Notes under the pieces: model-generated | The model's database searches: none | The model's input: the letters and a program-made list of their open reading frames with translations, nothing else | Told to the model about the DNA's origin: nothing | Shown here: positions 34,412-45,883 of the stretch, one piece after another | Layout of the letters: the number at the start of each line of letters is the position of its first letter | Numbering within the stretch: position 1 is the stretch's first letter | Made by a program: the position numbers and the translations under genes | Assembly (NCBI RefSeq): GCF_000472865.1 | Contig: NZ_AXAP01000005.1 | Coordinates: 146,394 to 210,393, forward strand | Reading direction: 5' to 3' | Origin: Bradyrhizobium elkanii WSM2783 | GTDB lineage: Bacteria; Pseudomonadota; Alphaproteobacteria; Rhizobiales; Xanthobacteraceae | DNA: 64,000 nt

Positions 34412-36058
34412 TCACCAGTTGCGGAATTGCGAGGGCGGCGCGTAGAGGCCGCCCGACCACCGCACGAGATCCTTGATCGAGCGCGCCGCCAGCATGCTCC
34501 TGTCGGCGTCGAGCGGATCGATGCCGAGATCCTCTGGCCGGCGGATCACACCGCGCTCGCGCAAGTGCTGCACCATTTTCCTGTCCCTGCTGCGGCCGAC
34601 ATGGGTATAGCCAGCGACACCGCGGATCGCCTGTTCGCGCTCGTTCTCATCCCGGCACAGCAGCAGGTTGGCAACGCCTTCCTCCGTGACGATGTGGGTG
34701 ACGTCGTCGCCATAGATCATCACCGGGGCGAGATCGAGCTTGAGCTTCTCGGCGAGCGCGAGCGCGTCCAGCTTCTCGACGAACAGCGGCACGTTCTTTT
34801 CGCCAAAGGTCTCGCCGATCTGCACCACCAGCTTGCGGCCACGGCGCAGCAGCGCCGAGCCGTCGGGATCGGCCTCACGGCCGGCCTGCAGCCATGGCGT
34901 GCTCGGATGGCGCCGCCCGCGGGCGTCGGCGCCCATATTCGGCGCACCGCCGAAGCCCGCAATACGCGAGGTGGTCACCGTCGATGAATTGCCCTGCAGG
35001 TCGATCTGCAGCGTCGAGCCGATGAACATGTCGCAGGCATAGAGGCCGGCGGTCTGGCAGAAGGCGCGGTTGGAGCGCAGCGAGCCGTCAGGCCCGGTGA
35101 AGAAGACGTCGGAGCGGGCGCGGATATACTCGTCCATGCCGACCTCCGAGCCGAAGCAATGGATCTGCTCGACCCAGCCCGATTCAATCGCGGGGATCAG
35201 CGCCGGATGGGGATTGAGCGCGAAATGGCTTGCAACCTTGCCCTTCAAGCCCAGCCGCTCGCCATAGGTCGGCAACAACAGCTCGATCGCGGCGGTGGAG
35301 AAGCCGATGCCGTGATTCAGTCGCCGCACGCCATAGGGCGCGTAGATGGCCTTGATCGCCAACATCGCTGTCAGGATCTGTCCTTCGGTGATGGCGCCGG
35401 GATCGCGCGTGAACAACGGCTCGACGAAGAACGGCTTGTCGGCCTCGACCACGAACTGCACGCGGTCCGCCGGGATATCGACGCGCGGCACCTTGTCGAC
35501 GATCTCGTTGACCTGGGCGATGACGACGCCATTCTTGAAGGCCGTCGCCTCGACCACCGTCGGTGTGTCCTCGGTGTTCGGCCCGGTATAGAGGTTTCCG
35601 TCATGGTCGGCGCTGACGGCCGCGATCAGCGCAACCTGCGGCGTGAGGTCGACGAAGTAGCGCGCGAACAATTCGAGATAGGTATGAACGGCGCCGAGCT
35701 CGATCTTGCCGCCGAACAGCATGCGCGCGATGCGCGCCGCCTGCGGTCCGGAATAGGCATAGTCGAGCCTCTTTGCTACGCCGCGGTCGAACAGGTCGAG
35801 ATGTTCCGGCAGCACGATGCCGGACTGCACCATATGCAGGCCATTCACCTTGGCGAGGTCGACGCCAAGCAGCGCGCGGCACAGAAGGTCTGCCTGCTTC
35901 TGGTTGTCGCCCTCCAGGCACACCCGATCGCCCGGCCCGATCACCGCTTCCATCAGGCGGGTGGCATCACTCGCTGCGACGATCTTGCCCTTCGCCAGTT
36001 TCGCGCCCGCTTCGATACGGGCATCGCGCGCTTGCCGGCCTTGTTGCCAATTCTTCAT
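34412..36058 (-). CDS. mdcA: Malonate decarboxylase alpha subunit (acetyl-S-ACP:malonate ACP transferase)
   Basis: A 548-residue CoA-transferase-type subunit. It has GDRVCLEGDNQKQADLLCRAL near the N-terminus, DVTPQVALIAAVSADHDGNL-like and GRRHPSTPWLQAGREADPDG segments typical of MdcA, and RDRKMVQHLRERGVI near the end. The start is the ATG at 36058 with CAGGAGC upstream. It is the first gene of the operon; a promoter should lie in the 128-nt gap upstream. Confidence 0.94.
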   Translation of the reverse strand: MKNWQQGRQARDARIEAGAKLAKGKIVAASDATRLMEAVIGPGDRVCLEGDNQKQADLLCRALLGVDLAKVNGLHMVQSGIVLPEHLDLFDRGVAKRLDYAYSGPQAARIARMLFGGKIELGAVHTYLELFARYFVDLTPQVALIAAVSADHDGNLYTGPNTEDTPTVVEATAFKNGVVIAQVNEIVDKVPRVDIPADRVQFVVEADKPFFVEPLFTRDPGAITEGQILTAMLAIKAIYAPYGVRRLNHGIGFSTAAIELLLPTYGERLGLKGKVASHFALNPHPALIPAIESGWVEQIHCFGSEVGMDEYIRARSDVFFTGPDGSLRSNRAFCQTAGLYACDMFIGSTLQIDLQGNSSTVTTSRIAGFGGAPNMGADARGRRHPSTPWLQAGREADPDGSALLRRGRKLVVQIGETFGEKNVPLFVEKLDALALAEKLKLDLAPVMIYGDDVTHIVTEEGVANLLLCRDENEREQAIRGVAGYTHVGRSRDRKMVQHLRERGVIRRPEDLGIDPLDADRSMLAARSIKDLVRWSGGLYAPPSQFRNW

Positions 36059-36071
36059 TCGCCATGCTCCT

Positions 36072-36105
36072 GGATCCGGCATTTGAAACGACATGCTTCG
36101 GATCC
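36072..36105. promoter_or_regulatory. Possible operator upstream of mdcA
   Basis: A short inverted pair GGATCCG / CGGATCC separated by 20 nt lies 14 nt upstream of mdcA. A GGATC word recurs at 36111. It may be a regulator site (MdcR type) but this is weak. Confidence 0.25.
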
Positions 36106-36122
36106 GACTGGATCAGTGAGGC

Positions 36123-36161
36123 GCTCCGGCGGGCATGCGTCAAACCCTGTCCCGCCGGAGC
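36123..36161 (-). terminator. Hairpin after the hydrolase gene
   Basis: A perfect 11-bp GC-rich stem (GCTCCGGCGGG / CCCGCCGGAGC) with a 17-nt loop lies 26 nt past the stop of the hydrolase gene (36187) and before mdcA. It is a plausible terminator of the hydrolase gene although no U-run follows. Confidence 0.5.
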
Positions 36162-36186
36162 CCATGCGTCATTCGCAACCGTCTTG

Positions 36187-36972
36187 TCAGCGGGCTGCCA
36201 ACTTTTCAGCGTTGCGAGCAGCTTCGGTGATTACGGCCGCCACTTCCTTCGGATGGGATTCGTAGACGGAGTGGCTGGCGCCCTTGATCTCGGTCGTGTG
36301 GCTCTTCGCCCGCGCGTAGTACCAGCGCTCGAGATCAGGATTGATGATCTTGTCGCTCTCGGCGACGATGCCCCAGCTCGGTTTGGTCTTCCAGGCAGCC
36401 GCGGTCAGCGGCGTGCTGAAGATCTGGGCCGCAGCCAGGACCTGGGAGCGCGACTCGAACTCCGCCTGCTCGCGCGGCAGATCGGGCGCGAAGAGCTTGG
36501 GAAAATCGGCAGGGTTCAGATAGGTGTATTGATCTGGCGTCTTCTTGATCGCGCCTTCGGTCTTGGCCAGCACACTCGGCATCTTCTTGCCAAGTTCGCC
36601 CTCATCTTCGCCGATATCAGGCGCATGCGCGGCGACATAGACGAGACGGACCACGTTTGGATGAACGCCCGCCGCCGTGATGATCGAACCGCCATAGCTG
36701 TGGCCGACGAGCAGCGTCGGACCGTCCTGCAAATCGAGGATTCGTTTCGCCGCCGTCACGTCGTCGGCGAATGAGGTTTCCGGCTCCTGCACCATGGTGA
36801 CATGGAACCCCTCCTTGGTGAGGATTTCATACACGGGCTTCCAGCCCGACGCATCCACCCAGGCCCCGTGCACCAGAACGATGTTCTTGAGCGGCTCGGC
36901 ACGCGCAGGGGCAACTGTCGAAACAAGCGAAAGAGTGGCCGCGAAGGCCAGGCAGGCTTTGACGTGCTTCAT
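36187..36972 (-). CDS. Exported alpha/beta hydrolase (EstC-like)
   Basis: A 261-residue hydrolase with signal peptide MKHVKACLAFAATLSLVSTV...ARA. It has the oxyanion segment VLVHGAWVDASGWKP and nucleophile elbow VGHSYGGSI (Ser), with the catalytic His in KGASHSVYESHP. The start at 36972 has GGAGTC upstream and begins the signal peptide. Substrate unknown; probably an ester or small aliphatic substrate in the periplasm. It is not part of malonate decarboxylase but reads in the same direction upstream of it. Confidence 0.87.
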   Translation of the reverse strand: MKHVKACLAFAATLSLVSTVAPARAEPLKNIVLVHGAWVDASGWKPVYEILTKEGFHVTMVQEPETSFADDVTAAKRILDLQDGPTLLVGHSYGGSIITAAGVHPNVVRLVYVAAHAPDIGEDEGELGKKMPSVLAKTEGAIKKTPDQYTYLNPADFPKLFAPDLPREQAEFESRSQVLAAAQIFSTPLTAAAWKTKPSWGIVAESDKIINPDLERWYYARAKSHTTEIKGASHSVYESHPKEVAAVITEAARNAEKLAAR

Positions 36973-37136
36973 GTCCGAAGACTCCAGGTTGCGTCGCGCA
37001 AAACATAGAGGCGGGAACCGTCTCGCGTATTTCTGCAACGAAAGGCGTTTTCGACTTTGCACGCCGCCGAGTGATATCGGCCCCATAATCCACTCACGCT
37101 GGCCGCGGAGCGCAACTATTGTAAGCGCTTCCCGAA

Positions 37137-38006
37137 ATGGCCGGACGCGCCCTCATATGGTTCATCAACATGTGTAGACACAAGTTCACTCGAGTTCTCG
37201 GCCTGGTTGCGGCAGCAGCCGCCGTCGAGATGCTGTTGCCATCGATCGGCTCGACGCAGGAATTCCGTCGGGATCAGGCCGCGAGCGAAGCAGCACCGCC
37301 GCTCGTCGTCGAGCTGCGATTACACGGCGGCCTACGTCAACGCCTGCTGTATATATCACCGCCCAAGCCGCTTGCCGCGATCGTGATGCTGCCGGGCGGC
37401 GCCGGAAATATCGACATCGAAAGCAATGGTGATATCAGGCATGGCGACAATTTTGTCGTCCGTTCGCGCGAGCTGTGGGTGCAGCGCGGATATGCCGTGG
37501 TCATTCCCGATACGATCAACCACGCCAATCTCCGGGGCGATCGCAGTTCTCCGGAGTATGGCGGGATCGTTGTCGAACTCGCCGAGTTCGCGCGATCGCA
37601 GGCTGGCGTTCCCGTGTTCCTGCTCGGCACGAGCCAGGGCGCGATCGCAGCGGTGAATGGCGCCACCCACGCGCCGCAGGGAAGCGTTTCGGGTCTGATT
37701 CTCACGGAATCCGTGTCCAGGGTCGGCAAGAGCGGCGAAACCGTTTTCAGCGCGAAACCGGAGAACGTGCGCGTGCCGCTTCTCATCGTCGCTAACAGGA
37801 GCGACCGGTGCAACGTCGCGCCGCCCGGCGACGCGCCGCGCATCGCTGCGGCGATGGGCCATTCCCCCAAGGTCCAGGTCCGATTCGTCAGCGGAGGAAT
37901 TAACCGGTCGCGGCACGCTTGCGGATCCTTGTCGCCGCACGGCTATTACGGAATCGAAACGCGCATCGTCGATCTCGTTGCCCGCTGGATCAGCGAGCAT
38001 CGCTGA
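37137..38006 (+). CDS. Exported alpha/beta-hydrolase-fold protein
   Basis: A 289-residue protein with an N-terminal hydrophobic segment (LGLVAAAAAVEMLLPSI) followed by an alpha/beta-hydrolase core. The segment IVMLPGGAGNIDIE looks like an oxyanion loop and the elbow VFLLGTSQGAIAAVN carries the nucleophile Ser. A C-terminal SGGINRSRHACGSLSPHGYYG supplies the catalytic His. Such proteins are often annotated as dienelactone hydrolase-like. Start could also be the Met 11 codons downstream. It is divergent from the neighbouring exported hydrolase. Confidence 0.8.
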   Translation: MAGRALIWFINMCRHKFTRVLGLVAAAAAVEMLLPSIGSTQEFRRDQAASEAAPPLVVELRLHGGLRQRLLYISPPKPLAAIVMLPGGAGNIDIESNGDIRHGDNFVVRSRELWVQRGYAVVIPDTINHANLRGDRSSPEYGGIVVELAEFARSQAGVPVFLLGTSQGAIAAVNGATHAPQGSVSGLILTESVSRVGKSGETVFSAKPENVRVPLLIVANRSDRCNVAPPGDAPRIAAAMGHSPKVQVRFVSGGINRSRHACGSLSPHGYYGIETRIVDLVARWISEHR

Positions 38007-38013
38007 TCCAGCT

Positions 38014-38604
38014 CTAAGGCCGTGCAGCCAGCTCGCTGCGGTTCTCGGCCCGCGTGGCTTCGTCGTGGATCGGCACCGGCGCCATCGCCTCGAACACGCC
38101 ATCATGCCGGACCAGCGCGTGGAACAGCGCGGCGGCGACATGCATCAGGATCAGCGCAAAGAATGCGAAGGCCAGATAGAAATGCGCGTTCCACAACAGC
38201 GTACGCAGGCTGTCGCTCTGCGGCAGGATCGCGGGAAGATAGATGCCGCCGTACAGTTCAACAGGATAGGCTGATGCCGACAGCATGGCCCAGCCGAGCA
38301 GCGGCATGCCGATCATCAGTGCGTAGAGCGCGTAATGCGACAGTTCCGCAGCGAGCTTCATCGGCTCGGGCAGATCGGCCGGCAGCGGCGGCGCGCCGTA
38401 ATAGAAGCGCGTGACCAGACGGATCAGCGCCAGCACCAGGATGACACTGCCGAGCGTCTTGTGGATCGAGACCAGCGGCACGTATTTCGGCATGACCGTC
38501 GATACCATGCCGACGCCGATGAACAGCATCGTCAGGATGCAGACGGCCATGACCCAATGCAGCAGGCGCTGAAGTGGGGAGAAGTGATGACGGATAGCGT
38601 TCAT
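38014..38604 (-). CDS. Cytochrome b561-family membrane protein
   Basis: A 196-residue protein with four predicted membrane helices (LLHWVMAVCILTMLFIGVGM, TLGSVILVLALIRLVTRF, YALYALMIGMPLLGWAML, HFYLAFAFFALILMHVAAAL) carrying His residues expected to ligate two b-type haems. It overlaps the upstream catalase-like gene by 4 nt (ATGA), implying the pair is a functional unit in which b561 supplies electrons from the quinone pool to the periplasmic peroxidase. It is terminal in this two-gene operon. Confidence 0.9.
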   Translation of the reverse strand: MNAIRHHFSPLQRLLHWVMAVCILTMLFIGVGMVSTVMPKYVPLVSIHKTLGSVILVLALIRLVTRFYYGAPPLPADLPEPMKLAAELSHYALYALMIGMPLLGWAMLSASAYPVELYGGIYLPAILPQSDSLRTLLWNAHFYLAFAFFALILMHVAAALFHALVRHDGVFEAMAPVPIHDEATRAENRSELAARP

Positions 38605-39659
38605 GGCTTCGGACCCGTTACGGTTCGTGGATAATCCTTGGCCTCCGCGGTGCGGAGATCGTACGACTTGGCGTAGACCGATGAGCGGGCCGCCGGGAAC
38701 GGATCATCCGACGTGCGCATGCCCGGCGGCAGCACGGTCGGATCGAAGTTGATTTCGCGGCAAGGGCCATCCGCCTCGGCCTCGATCCGCGACACGACCA
38801 GCGTGCCGATCTCGATGGTGCGACGATCCTCCGGCCAGGCCTTGGTCGGATCCGCGGTGGGATCGCCGGGGTTGGCGACGGTCACCGTCATGGTCCAACG
38901 CTGCGGGCCGCTGCGGACGCGCTCCGTGATCTCCTGTTCAAGGAAGTCAGGATCAAGCTTCTTGAGATCATCCTGCGTCACCGGAACGACTTGCGCCTGT
39001 GGCAGCAACGACCATCGCACCGCGTGATCGGCACCGGAACTGTCGGTGAAGATGAAACTGTTGAGGCCGTTGAAGCGATCCTCGGCATAGCTGCCGGTCC
39101 AGGGCGCAGTCTTGGCCCATGCGCCGAACGGCGCAAACTCCGGATGCGCTTCGGCAAACACCTTGATGGCGTTCGGGTCCTTGCTGCCCGCTGCGACCAG
39201 GAGTTCGTGAAAACCTTCCGGCGTGGAGGCGGCAAAGACCGGCGCATTGATCATCGCCATGCGCCATTCCTGACCATTCGGCGGCATGATCCGCAATCCC
39301 AGGCCGCGCACGCGGACCGACGCATCCGCGGCATCCGGATTGGGCGTGCCCAGATTGAAGCGTCCCAGCGCCGGATGCTGGCCGGCGGCAAGCACCGAGG
39401 CGCGCGAGATCGCCGCGCCATTGCCGTTGGATTCGAAAACGCCGGTGAAGCAAATGCCCTTGGCGTGATTGCGGCGGTGGCCGAGCGCTGGGCCGCTTGG
39501 CGGCGCCAGCGCCTCCAACATCTTCCAGGGCGTCAGTCGCTCCGGCGAAAGCCATCCGGCGGTGTAGGCGAAGGCGGCCGCGCTGCCGGCAACGACGACG
39601 CCGATCAGCACGAGTGATCCCAGCACCGAACGTGCGGGAGATGGACGCGGCTCGGGCAT
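38601..39659 (-). CDS. Membrane-anchored catalase-like peroxidase (SrpA type)
   Basis: A 352-residue protein with an N-terminal membrane anchor (SVLGSLVLIGVVVAGSAAAFAY) and a catalase fold. The distal His is H65 in RRNHAKGICFTGVF and the likely axial Tyr is Y329 in RSSVYAKSY. Catalase-related peroxidases of this small type lack the C-terminal domain of classical catalases and act as peroxidases in the periplasm. Coupling to a cytochrome b561 gene (4-nt overlap) suggests respiratory electron donation. Confidence 0.9.
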   Translation of the reverse strand: MPEPRPSPARSVLGSLVLIGVVVAGSAAAFAYTAGWLSPERLTPWKMLEALAPPSGPALGHRRNHAKGICFTGVFESNGNGAAISRASVLAAGQHPALGRFNLGTPNPDAADASVRVRGLGLRIMPPNGQEWRMAMINAPVFAASTPEGFHELLVAAGSKDPNAIKVFAEAHPEFAPFGAWAKTAPWTGSYAEDRFNGLNSFIFTDSSGADHAVRWSLLPQAQVVPVTQDDLKKLDPDFLEQEITERVRSGPQRWTMTVTVANPGDPTADPTKAWPEDRRTIEIGTLVVSRIEAEADGPCREINFDPTVLPPGMRTSDDPFPAARSSVYAKSYDLRTAEAKDYPRTVTGPKP

Positions 39660-39850
39660 TCGGACCTCACGATGACGATGGATAATTCTATCCTGTAGCC
39701 ACCAGTATCCCTCCGGAGCATCGGCCAGTCTTCCCGAACCTGCCTGGACTCTTTCAAAATCGCACGGCAGGCATGGGGAGCCCGCTCCCCGCCGGAGGAT
39801 TGTCGATCGGCCGCCCCCGTCCTAACCTGCGAAAAACGGGTGGAAACGCA

Positions 39851-40939
39851 ATGGCACGGATCAAGACTATCGAGACCGGACTCTACCGAATTCCGCTGTC
39901 GGTCACGCTGTCCGACAGCACGCATGGCGAAATCAAGGCGTTCGAGCTTATCACGGTTCGCGTACGCGATGCGGACGGCGCCGAAGGCGTGGGCTACACC
40001 TACACAGTCGGTCGCAACGGGGGCGCCATCGCCGACATTCTCCGGCGTGAAGTTCCCGAACTGATCGAGGGCCGCGAGGCCGACGATAGCGAGGCGCTGT
40101 GGCACCACGTCTGGTGGGGCCTGCATTACGGCGGGCGCGGTGGCCCCACCGTGCTCGCGCTTTCGGCGCTCGACATCGCGCTTTGGGACTTGAAGGCGCG
40201 GCGCGCCGCACTGCCGCTCTGGCGGCTGCTCGGCGGATTCGATCAGCGCGTCCCCTGTTATGCCGGCGGCATCGACCTCGATCTGTCGGTCGAGGCACTG
40301 CTGAAGCAGACCGACGACAATTTGGGCAAGGGCTTTCGCGCCATCAAGATGAAGGTGGGCCGGCCCGATCTCGGTTCCGACGTCGCGCGCGTGCAGGCGA
40401 TGCGCAAGCATCTCGGCGACGGCTTTCCCTTGATGGCCGACGCCAACATGAAATGGACGGTGGAGGAAGCCATCCGCGCGGCGCGGGCACTGCAGCCGTT
40501 CGATCTCACCTGGCTCGAAGAGCCGATCATTCCCGACGACGTCGCCGGCCACGCCCGGATCCTCGCCGCCGGCGGCGTGCCGATCGCGGCCGGCGAAAAC
40601 TTGCGCACGCTCTGGGAGTTCAAGAACTACATCGCCAATGGCGCCATCTCCTATCCCGAACCTGACGTCACCAACTGCGGCGGCGTGACCGCCTTCATGA
40701 AGATTGCGCGGCTTGCCGAAGCCTTCAATCTTCCGGTCACCAGCCACGGCGCGCACGACATCACGGTGCATCTGCTCGCGGCCTGCCCGAACCGTTCCTA
40801 TCTCGAGGCGCACGGCTTTGGCCTCGACCGCTATATCGAGCATCCGCTCGTGCTCGAAGCAGGCATGGCACTGGCGCCGAGCCGCGCCGGCCACGGCGTC
40901 AACTTCGACTGGACAGCGTTGGAGCGCCTCGCCGCGTGA
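39851..40939 (+). CDS. Mandelate racemase/muconate lactonizing-type enolase superfamily enzyme
   Basis: A 362-residue enzyme with an enolase-superfamily barrel: acid/base Lys in AIKMKVG (K166, K168), metal ligands in DANMKW (D197), LEEP (E223) and GEN (E249), and the second acid/base His in SHGAHD. The K-x-K plus His arrangement fits a mandelate racemase-subgroup dehydratase or racemase acting on hydroxy or sugar acids. The substrate cannot be deduced. The ATG at 39851 is preceded by GGTGGAAA. No sugar-acid transporter lies nearby. Confidence 0.9.
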   Translation: MARIKTIETGLYRIPLSVTLSDSTHGEIKAFELITVRVRDADGAEGVGYTYTVGRNGGAIADILRREVPELIEGREADDSEALWHHVWWGLHYGGRGGPTVLALSALDIALWDLKARRAALPLWRLLGGFDQRVPCYAGGIDLDLSVEALLKQTDDNLGKGFRAIKMKVGRPDLGSDVARVQAMRKHLGDGFPLMADANMKWTVEEAIRAARALQPFDLTWLEEPIIPDDVAGHARILAAGGVPIAAGENLRTLWEFKNYIANGAISYPEPDVTNCGGVTAFMKIARLAEAFNLPVTSHGAHDITVHLLAACPNRSYLEAHGFGLDRYIEHPLVLEAGMALAPSRAGHGVNFDWTALERLAA

Positions 40940-40957
40940 GCCGCGACGGATACTGCG

Positions 40958-41009
40958 CTCCCTCTCCCGCTTGCGGGAGGGGGTTGGGGTGAGGATGTCT
41001 CCACGATGG
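40958..41009. repeat. Palindromic intergenic repeat, family A copy 4 (partial)
   Basis: Only one half is present: CTCCCTCTCCCGCTTGCGGGAGGGGG followed by TTGGGGTGAGGATGTCTCC. A separate palindromic word GTCGTCCCGGGCTTGACCCGGGACGAC lies at 41078-41104 and recurs in part at 52803. The remaining gap up to 41253 contains no gene I can identify. Confidence 0.75.
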
Positions 41010-41253
41010 GACTATGATGACAGGGTGATTTGGGCCATCATCCCCGCTATCAAACAATTGAATCAGAACTCTCCACACGTCGTCCCGGGCTTGACCCGGG
41101 ACGACGGCCAGAGTGCTGTTGAGTCCAGCCGACAACGGTTCCGGCAGACCAAGAGTGATCGGCTGCCATTGTACCTGTGCAAGCCGTGCGCTTTCGGGGT
41201 AGGTTTAAGGCAACCGACGTGCTCTGAAAATTTTACTGGAGTCACAACGACAA

Positions 41254-41658
41254 ATGCCGACAAAAGATCCGATCAACTGGATGTTGTCTGAAGCGATCGA
41301 ATCGCTCGCGCGCGCCGAACGGCTGCATCAAAGATTGTTCAGCCTGCAGCCGGGCGGCACGCGCGAGGTCAATTGGGAGCCTCCGATCGACGTGTTGGAG
41401 ACCGATCGGGAATTGTTGATCTTCGTGGCGCTGCCCGGCGTCGATCCCGATCAGGTGGTGGCGATCATCGAGAACGGCGTGCTCATCATCAAGGGGCACC
41501 GGATATTGCCCGCCGAGCTCCGTGATGCGCTGATCCACCGGCTCGAGCTGCCGCAAGGCGGGTTCGAACGCCGCATTGCCCTGCCGGCCGGACGCTATGG
41601 CGTGAGCCGGACCGCCTCGAATGGATGCGTCGTGTTGCGCCTGTCGAAAGCCGTGTGA
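41254..41658 (+). CDS. Hsp20/alpha-crystallin-like protein
   Basis: A 134-residue small heat shock protein. The alpha-crystallin core is seen as WEPPIDVLETDRELLIFVALPGVD, ENGVLIIKGHRILP and LELPQGGFERRIALPAGRYG. The lon gene starts 7 nt downstream, so the pair forms an operon of a holdase and protease. It is divergent in sequence from the other Hsp20 at 10159. Confidence 0.9.
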   Translation: MPTKDPINWMLSEAIESLARAERLHQRLFSLQPGGTREVNWEPPIDVLETDRELLIFVALPGVDPDQVVAIIENGVLIIKGHRILPAELRDALIHRLELPQGGFERRIALPAGRYGVSRTASNGCVVLRLSKAV

Positions 41659-41664
41659 GAATTC

Positions 41665-44043
<2,379 letters not shown>

Positions 44044-44094
44044 CCGGCCAGCGCGTAATAGGGACGCACCGGGCGCGCGGCTCTCCGCGTGCCC

Positions 44095-44427
44095 TCAATC
44101 CTTGCCCTTGGTCTTCACCAAATAGCTGACGATCGCCGGCACGTCCGCCTCGCCGATCGGCGCCTTGTAGACGTTGATCATCTTGTGCACCACGGCTTCC
44201 CAGGCCGCCTTGGGCAGCGGTGGCTGGTTCAGCACCATGTCCGGCGAATGGCAGGCGAGGCAATTGTTGTTGATCGCCTCGGCGCTGGAGCCGCCGGGAA
44301 ACAAGGCATCGCCTGCCGGCAGCTCCACCGTCGTCGATTTGATCACCGGCAGATCCTGAACCCAGGCCGGCGTCGAGCACAGCAGCGCGGTTCCGAAGCA
44401 GCCGATCGCAGCGAGACCTTTCAGCAT
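44095..44427 (-). CDS. sorB: Class I c-type cytochrome, SorB-like
   Basis: A 110-residue periplasmic cytochrome with signal peptide (GLAAIGCFGTALLCSTPAW). It has a single haem-binding motif CLACH (C56, C59, H60) and Met in SPDMVLNQPPLP or a later Met as potential axial ligand. It lies 9 nt downstream of the sulfite oxidase-like gene, matching the SorA-SorB arrangement, and would accept electrons from it. Confidence 0.88.
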   Translation of the reverse strand: MLKGLAAIGCFGTALLCSTPAWVQDLPVIKSTTVELPAGDALFPGGSSAEAINNNCLACHSPDMVLNQPPLPKAAWEAVVHKMINVYKAPIGEADVPAIVSYLVKTKGKD

Positions 44428-44436
44428 GATCAGCTC

Positions 44437-45723
44437 CTACACTGCCTTGACCTGCACGGTCTCGATGACGTTGCGCATGAAGCCGCTGCCGTTCCAGTTC
44501 GGCGTGTCCGGCTGGACCTCGCCTGCGGAATTGGTGCAGCGGACCATGAGCGCGTGATCGCCTTTATCGGCAAGCGCAACATCCGTCTGCCACTGGCGAA
44601 AGCCGTATTTGCCGAAATCATCGCCAAGCCTGGCCGGCTGCCATGACTTGCCGCCGTCGCTGGAAAACTCGACCTTGGCGACGCCGGTGTCACCACCAAA
44701 GGCGATGCCGCGAAGGGGCACGCGCGTGCCCGCGGTGAAGGACGCGCCGTCGGTGATATTGGTGAAGAACGAGCGCGGCACCATCCGGTTGATCGGCACC
44801 ATCTTCACGCCGCTCTGTCCCGGCGCGATGCTGGCGTGCGGCGTATCGGGAATCGTATAGGCGACGGTCATCCAGTAATTGTCATCCGGCTTGTCGAGCA
44901 CCTCGATGTCGCTGAGCATCTTGATCCAATAGGTCGAGTACCATCCCGGCACGATCAGGCGCAGCGGGAAGCCGTTGAGCAACGGCAGTTGCTCGCCGTT
45001 CATGGCGTAGGCGATCATCACTTCGCCGTCGCGGGCATGATCGATCGCAAGCGACTTCCTGAAGGTCGGAGCCTCCGGCACCACTGGCTCGTCCAATCCC
45101 TTGAAGCGGACCTGAACGGCGCCGGCCTTGACGCCGGCGCGATCCAGCACGTCCTTCAGCCGTACGCCGGCCCATTTGGCGTTGCCCATGGCGCCATTCG
45201 CCCATTGCGCGCCGGGCACGCGTGGCGAGAAGAAGCCGCGCGAATTGCCGGAGCATTGATTGACCGCGGCAAGCTCCACCCGAGGCAGGTCGCGTAGGAT
45301 GTCCGTTATCGACAGCGACAGCGTCCGATCGACATGCCCACGCACCGCAAGCCTGAAGGCGTTCACATCGACCGAATTCGGGATCTCGGCCCAGTGCCAG
45401 CGCACGTAGAACTGGTCGTTCGGCGTGAAGACGCCGCGGTCGAACACGTCCAGCGGCGTTTCGAGCAGCGGCGGCCGCACCCGCTGCAGGATCATGTCGC
45501 CTTTTTGCGGAAAAGCATGCGTGATCGGCCGTTCCCGCGGCCCGCTCGCAAACGGCAATTTGACCATTTCGTCGGCGAAGGCCGGCGATACGGCGAGCGA
45601 CAGACCGGCAATTCCAATGTTCTGAAGCACGGTCCGGCGCGACGGACGTTGAGTGGCGGCGGAGCGAACGGGATGCAGGTTTCGCAGCGATTGGCTGAGC
45701 GCATCTTCCTTGTCGTTGCGCAT
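44437..45723 (-). CDS. sorA: Sulfite dehydrogenase/oxidase, molybdopterin subunit (SorA-like)
   Basis: A 428-residue sulfite-oxidase-type molybdoenzyme. A Tat-like signal (PSRRTVLQNIGIAGLSLAV) precedes the Mo domain with the Mo-ligating Cys in NQCSGNSRG (C157), and LLNGFPLRLIVPGWYSTYWIK follows. The C-terminal dimerisation domain is Ig-like. It oxidises sulfite to sulfate in the periplasm, handing electrons to the neighbouring SorB-like cytochrome. Start at 45723, supported by AAGGAGG. Confidence 0.92.
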   Translation of the reverse strand: MRNDKEDALSQSLRNLHPVRSAATQRPSRRTVLQNIGIAGLSLAVSPAFADEMVKLPFASGPRERPITHAFPQKGDMILQRVRPPLLETPLDVFDRGVFTPNDQFYVRWHWAEIPNSVDVNAFRLAVRGHVDRTLSLSITDILRDLPRVELAAVNQCSGNSRGFFSPRVPGAQWANGAMGNAKWAGVRLKDVLDRAGVKAGAVQVRFKGLDEPVVPEAPTFRKSLAIDHARDGEVMIAYAMNGEQLPLLNGFPLRLIVPGWYSTYWIKMLSDIEVLDKPDDNYWMTVAYTIPDTPHASIAPGQSGVKMVPINRMVPRSFFTNITDGASFTAGTRVPLRGIAFGGDTGVAKVEFSSDGGKSWQPARLGDDFGKYGFRQWQTDVALADKGDHALMVRCTNSAGEVQPDTPNWNGSGFMRNVIETVQVKAV

Positions 45724-45883
45724 CGGAGCTTCCTCCTTGGGCAAGCGGTACCGAGCCCATCGGCATCGCCCATTGCAAATCCGAACAATACCATACCCTG
45801 CCCAATGTCGAGCTGACATCTGGGTATTTCGAATTTGCCCGCCAATCGGGGCGGCAATTGCGCAACGTCGCGGGAGCGGACGA

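Noticed and set aside
36187..38006. Treating the two alpha/beta hydrolases as part of the malonate decarboxylase operon
   Set aside because: They are exported, one is divergent, and a GC-rich hairpin separates them from mdcA.
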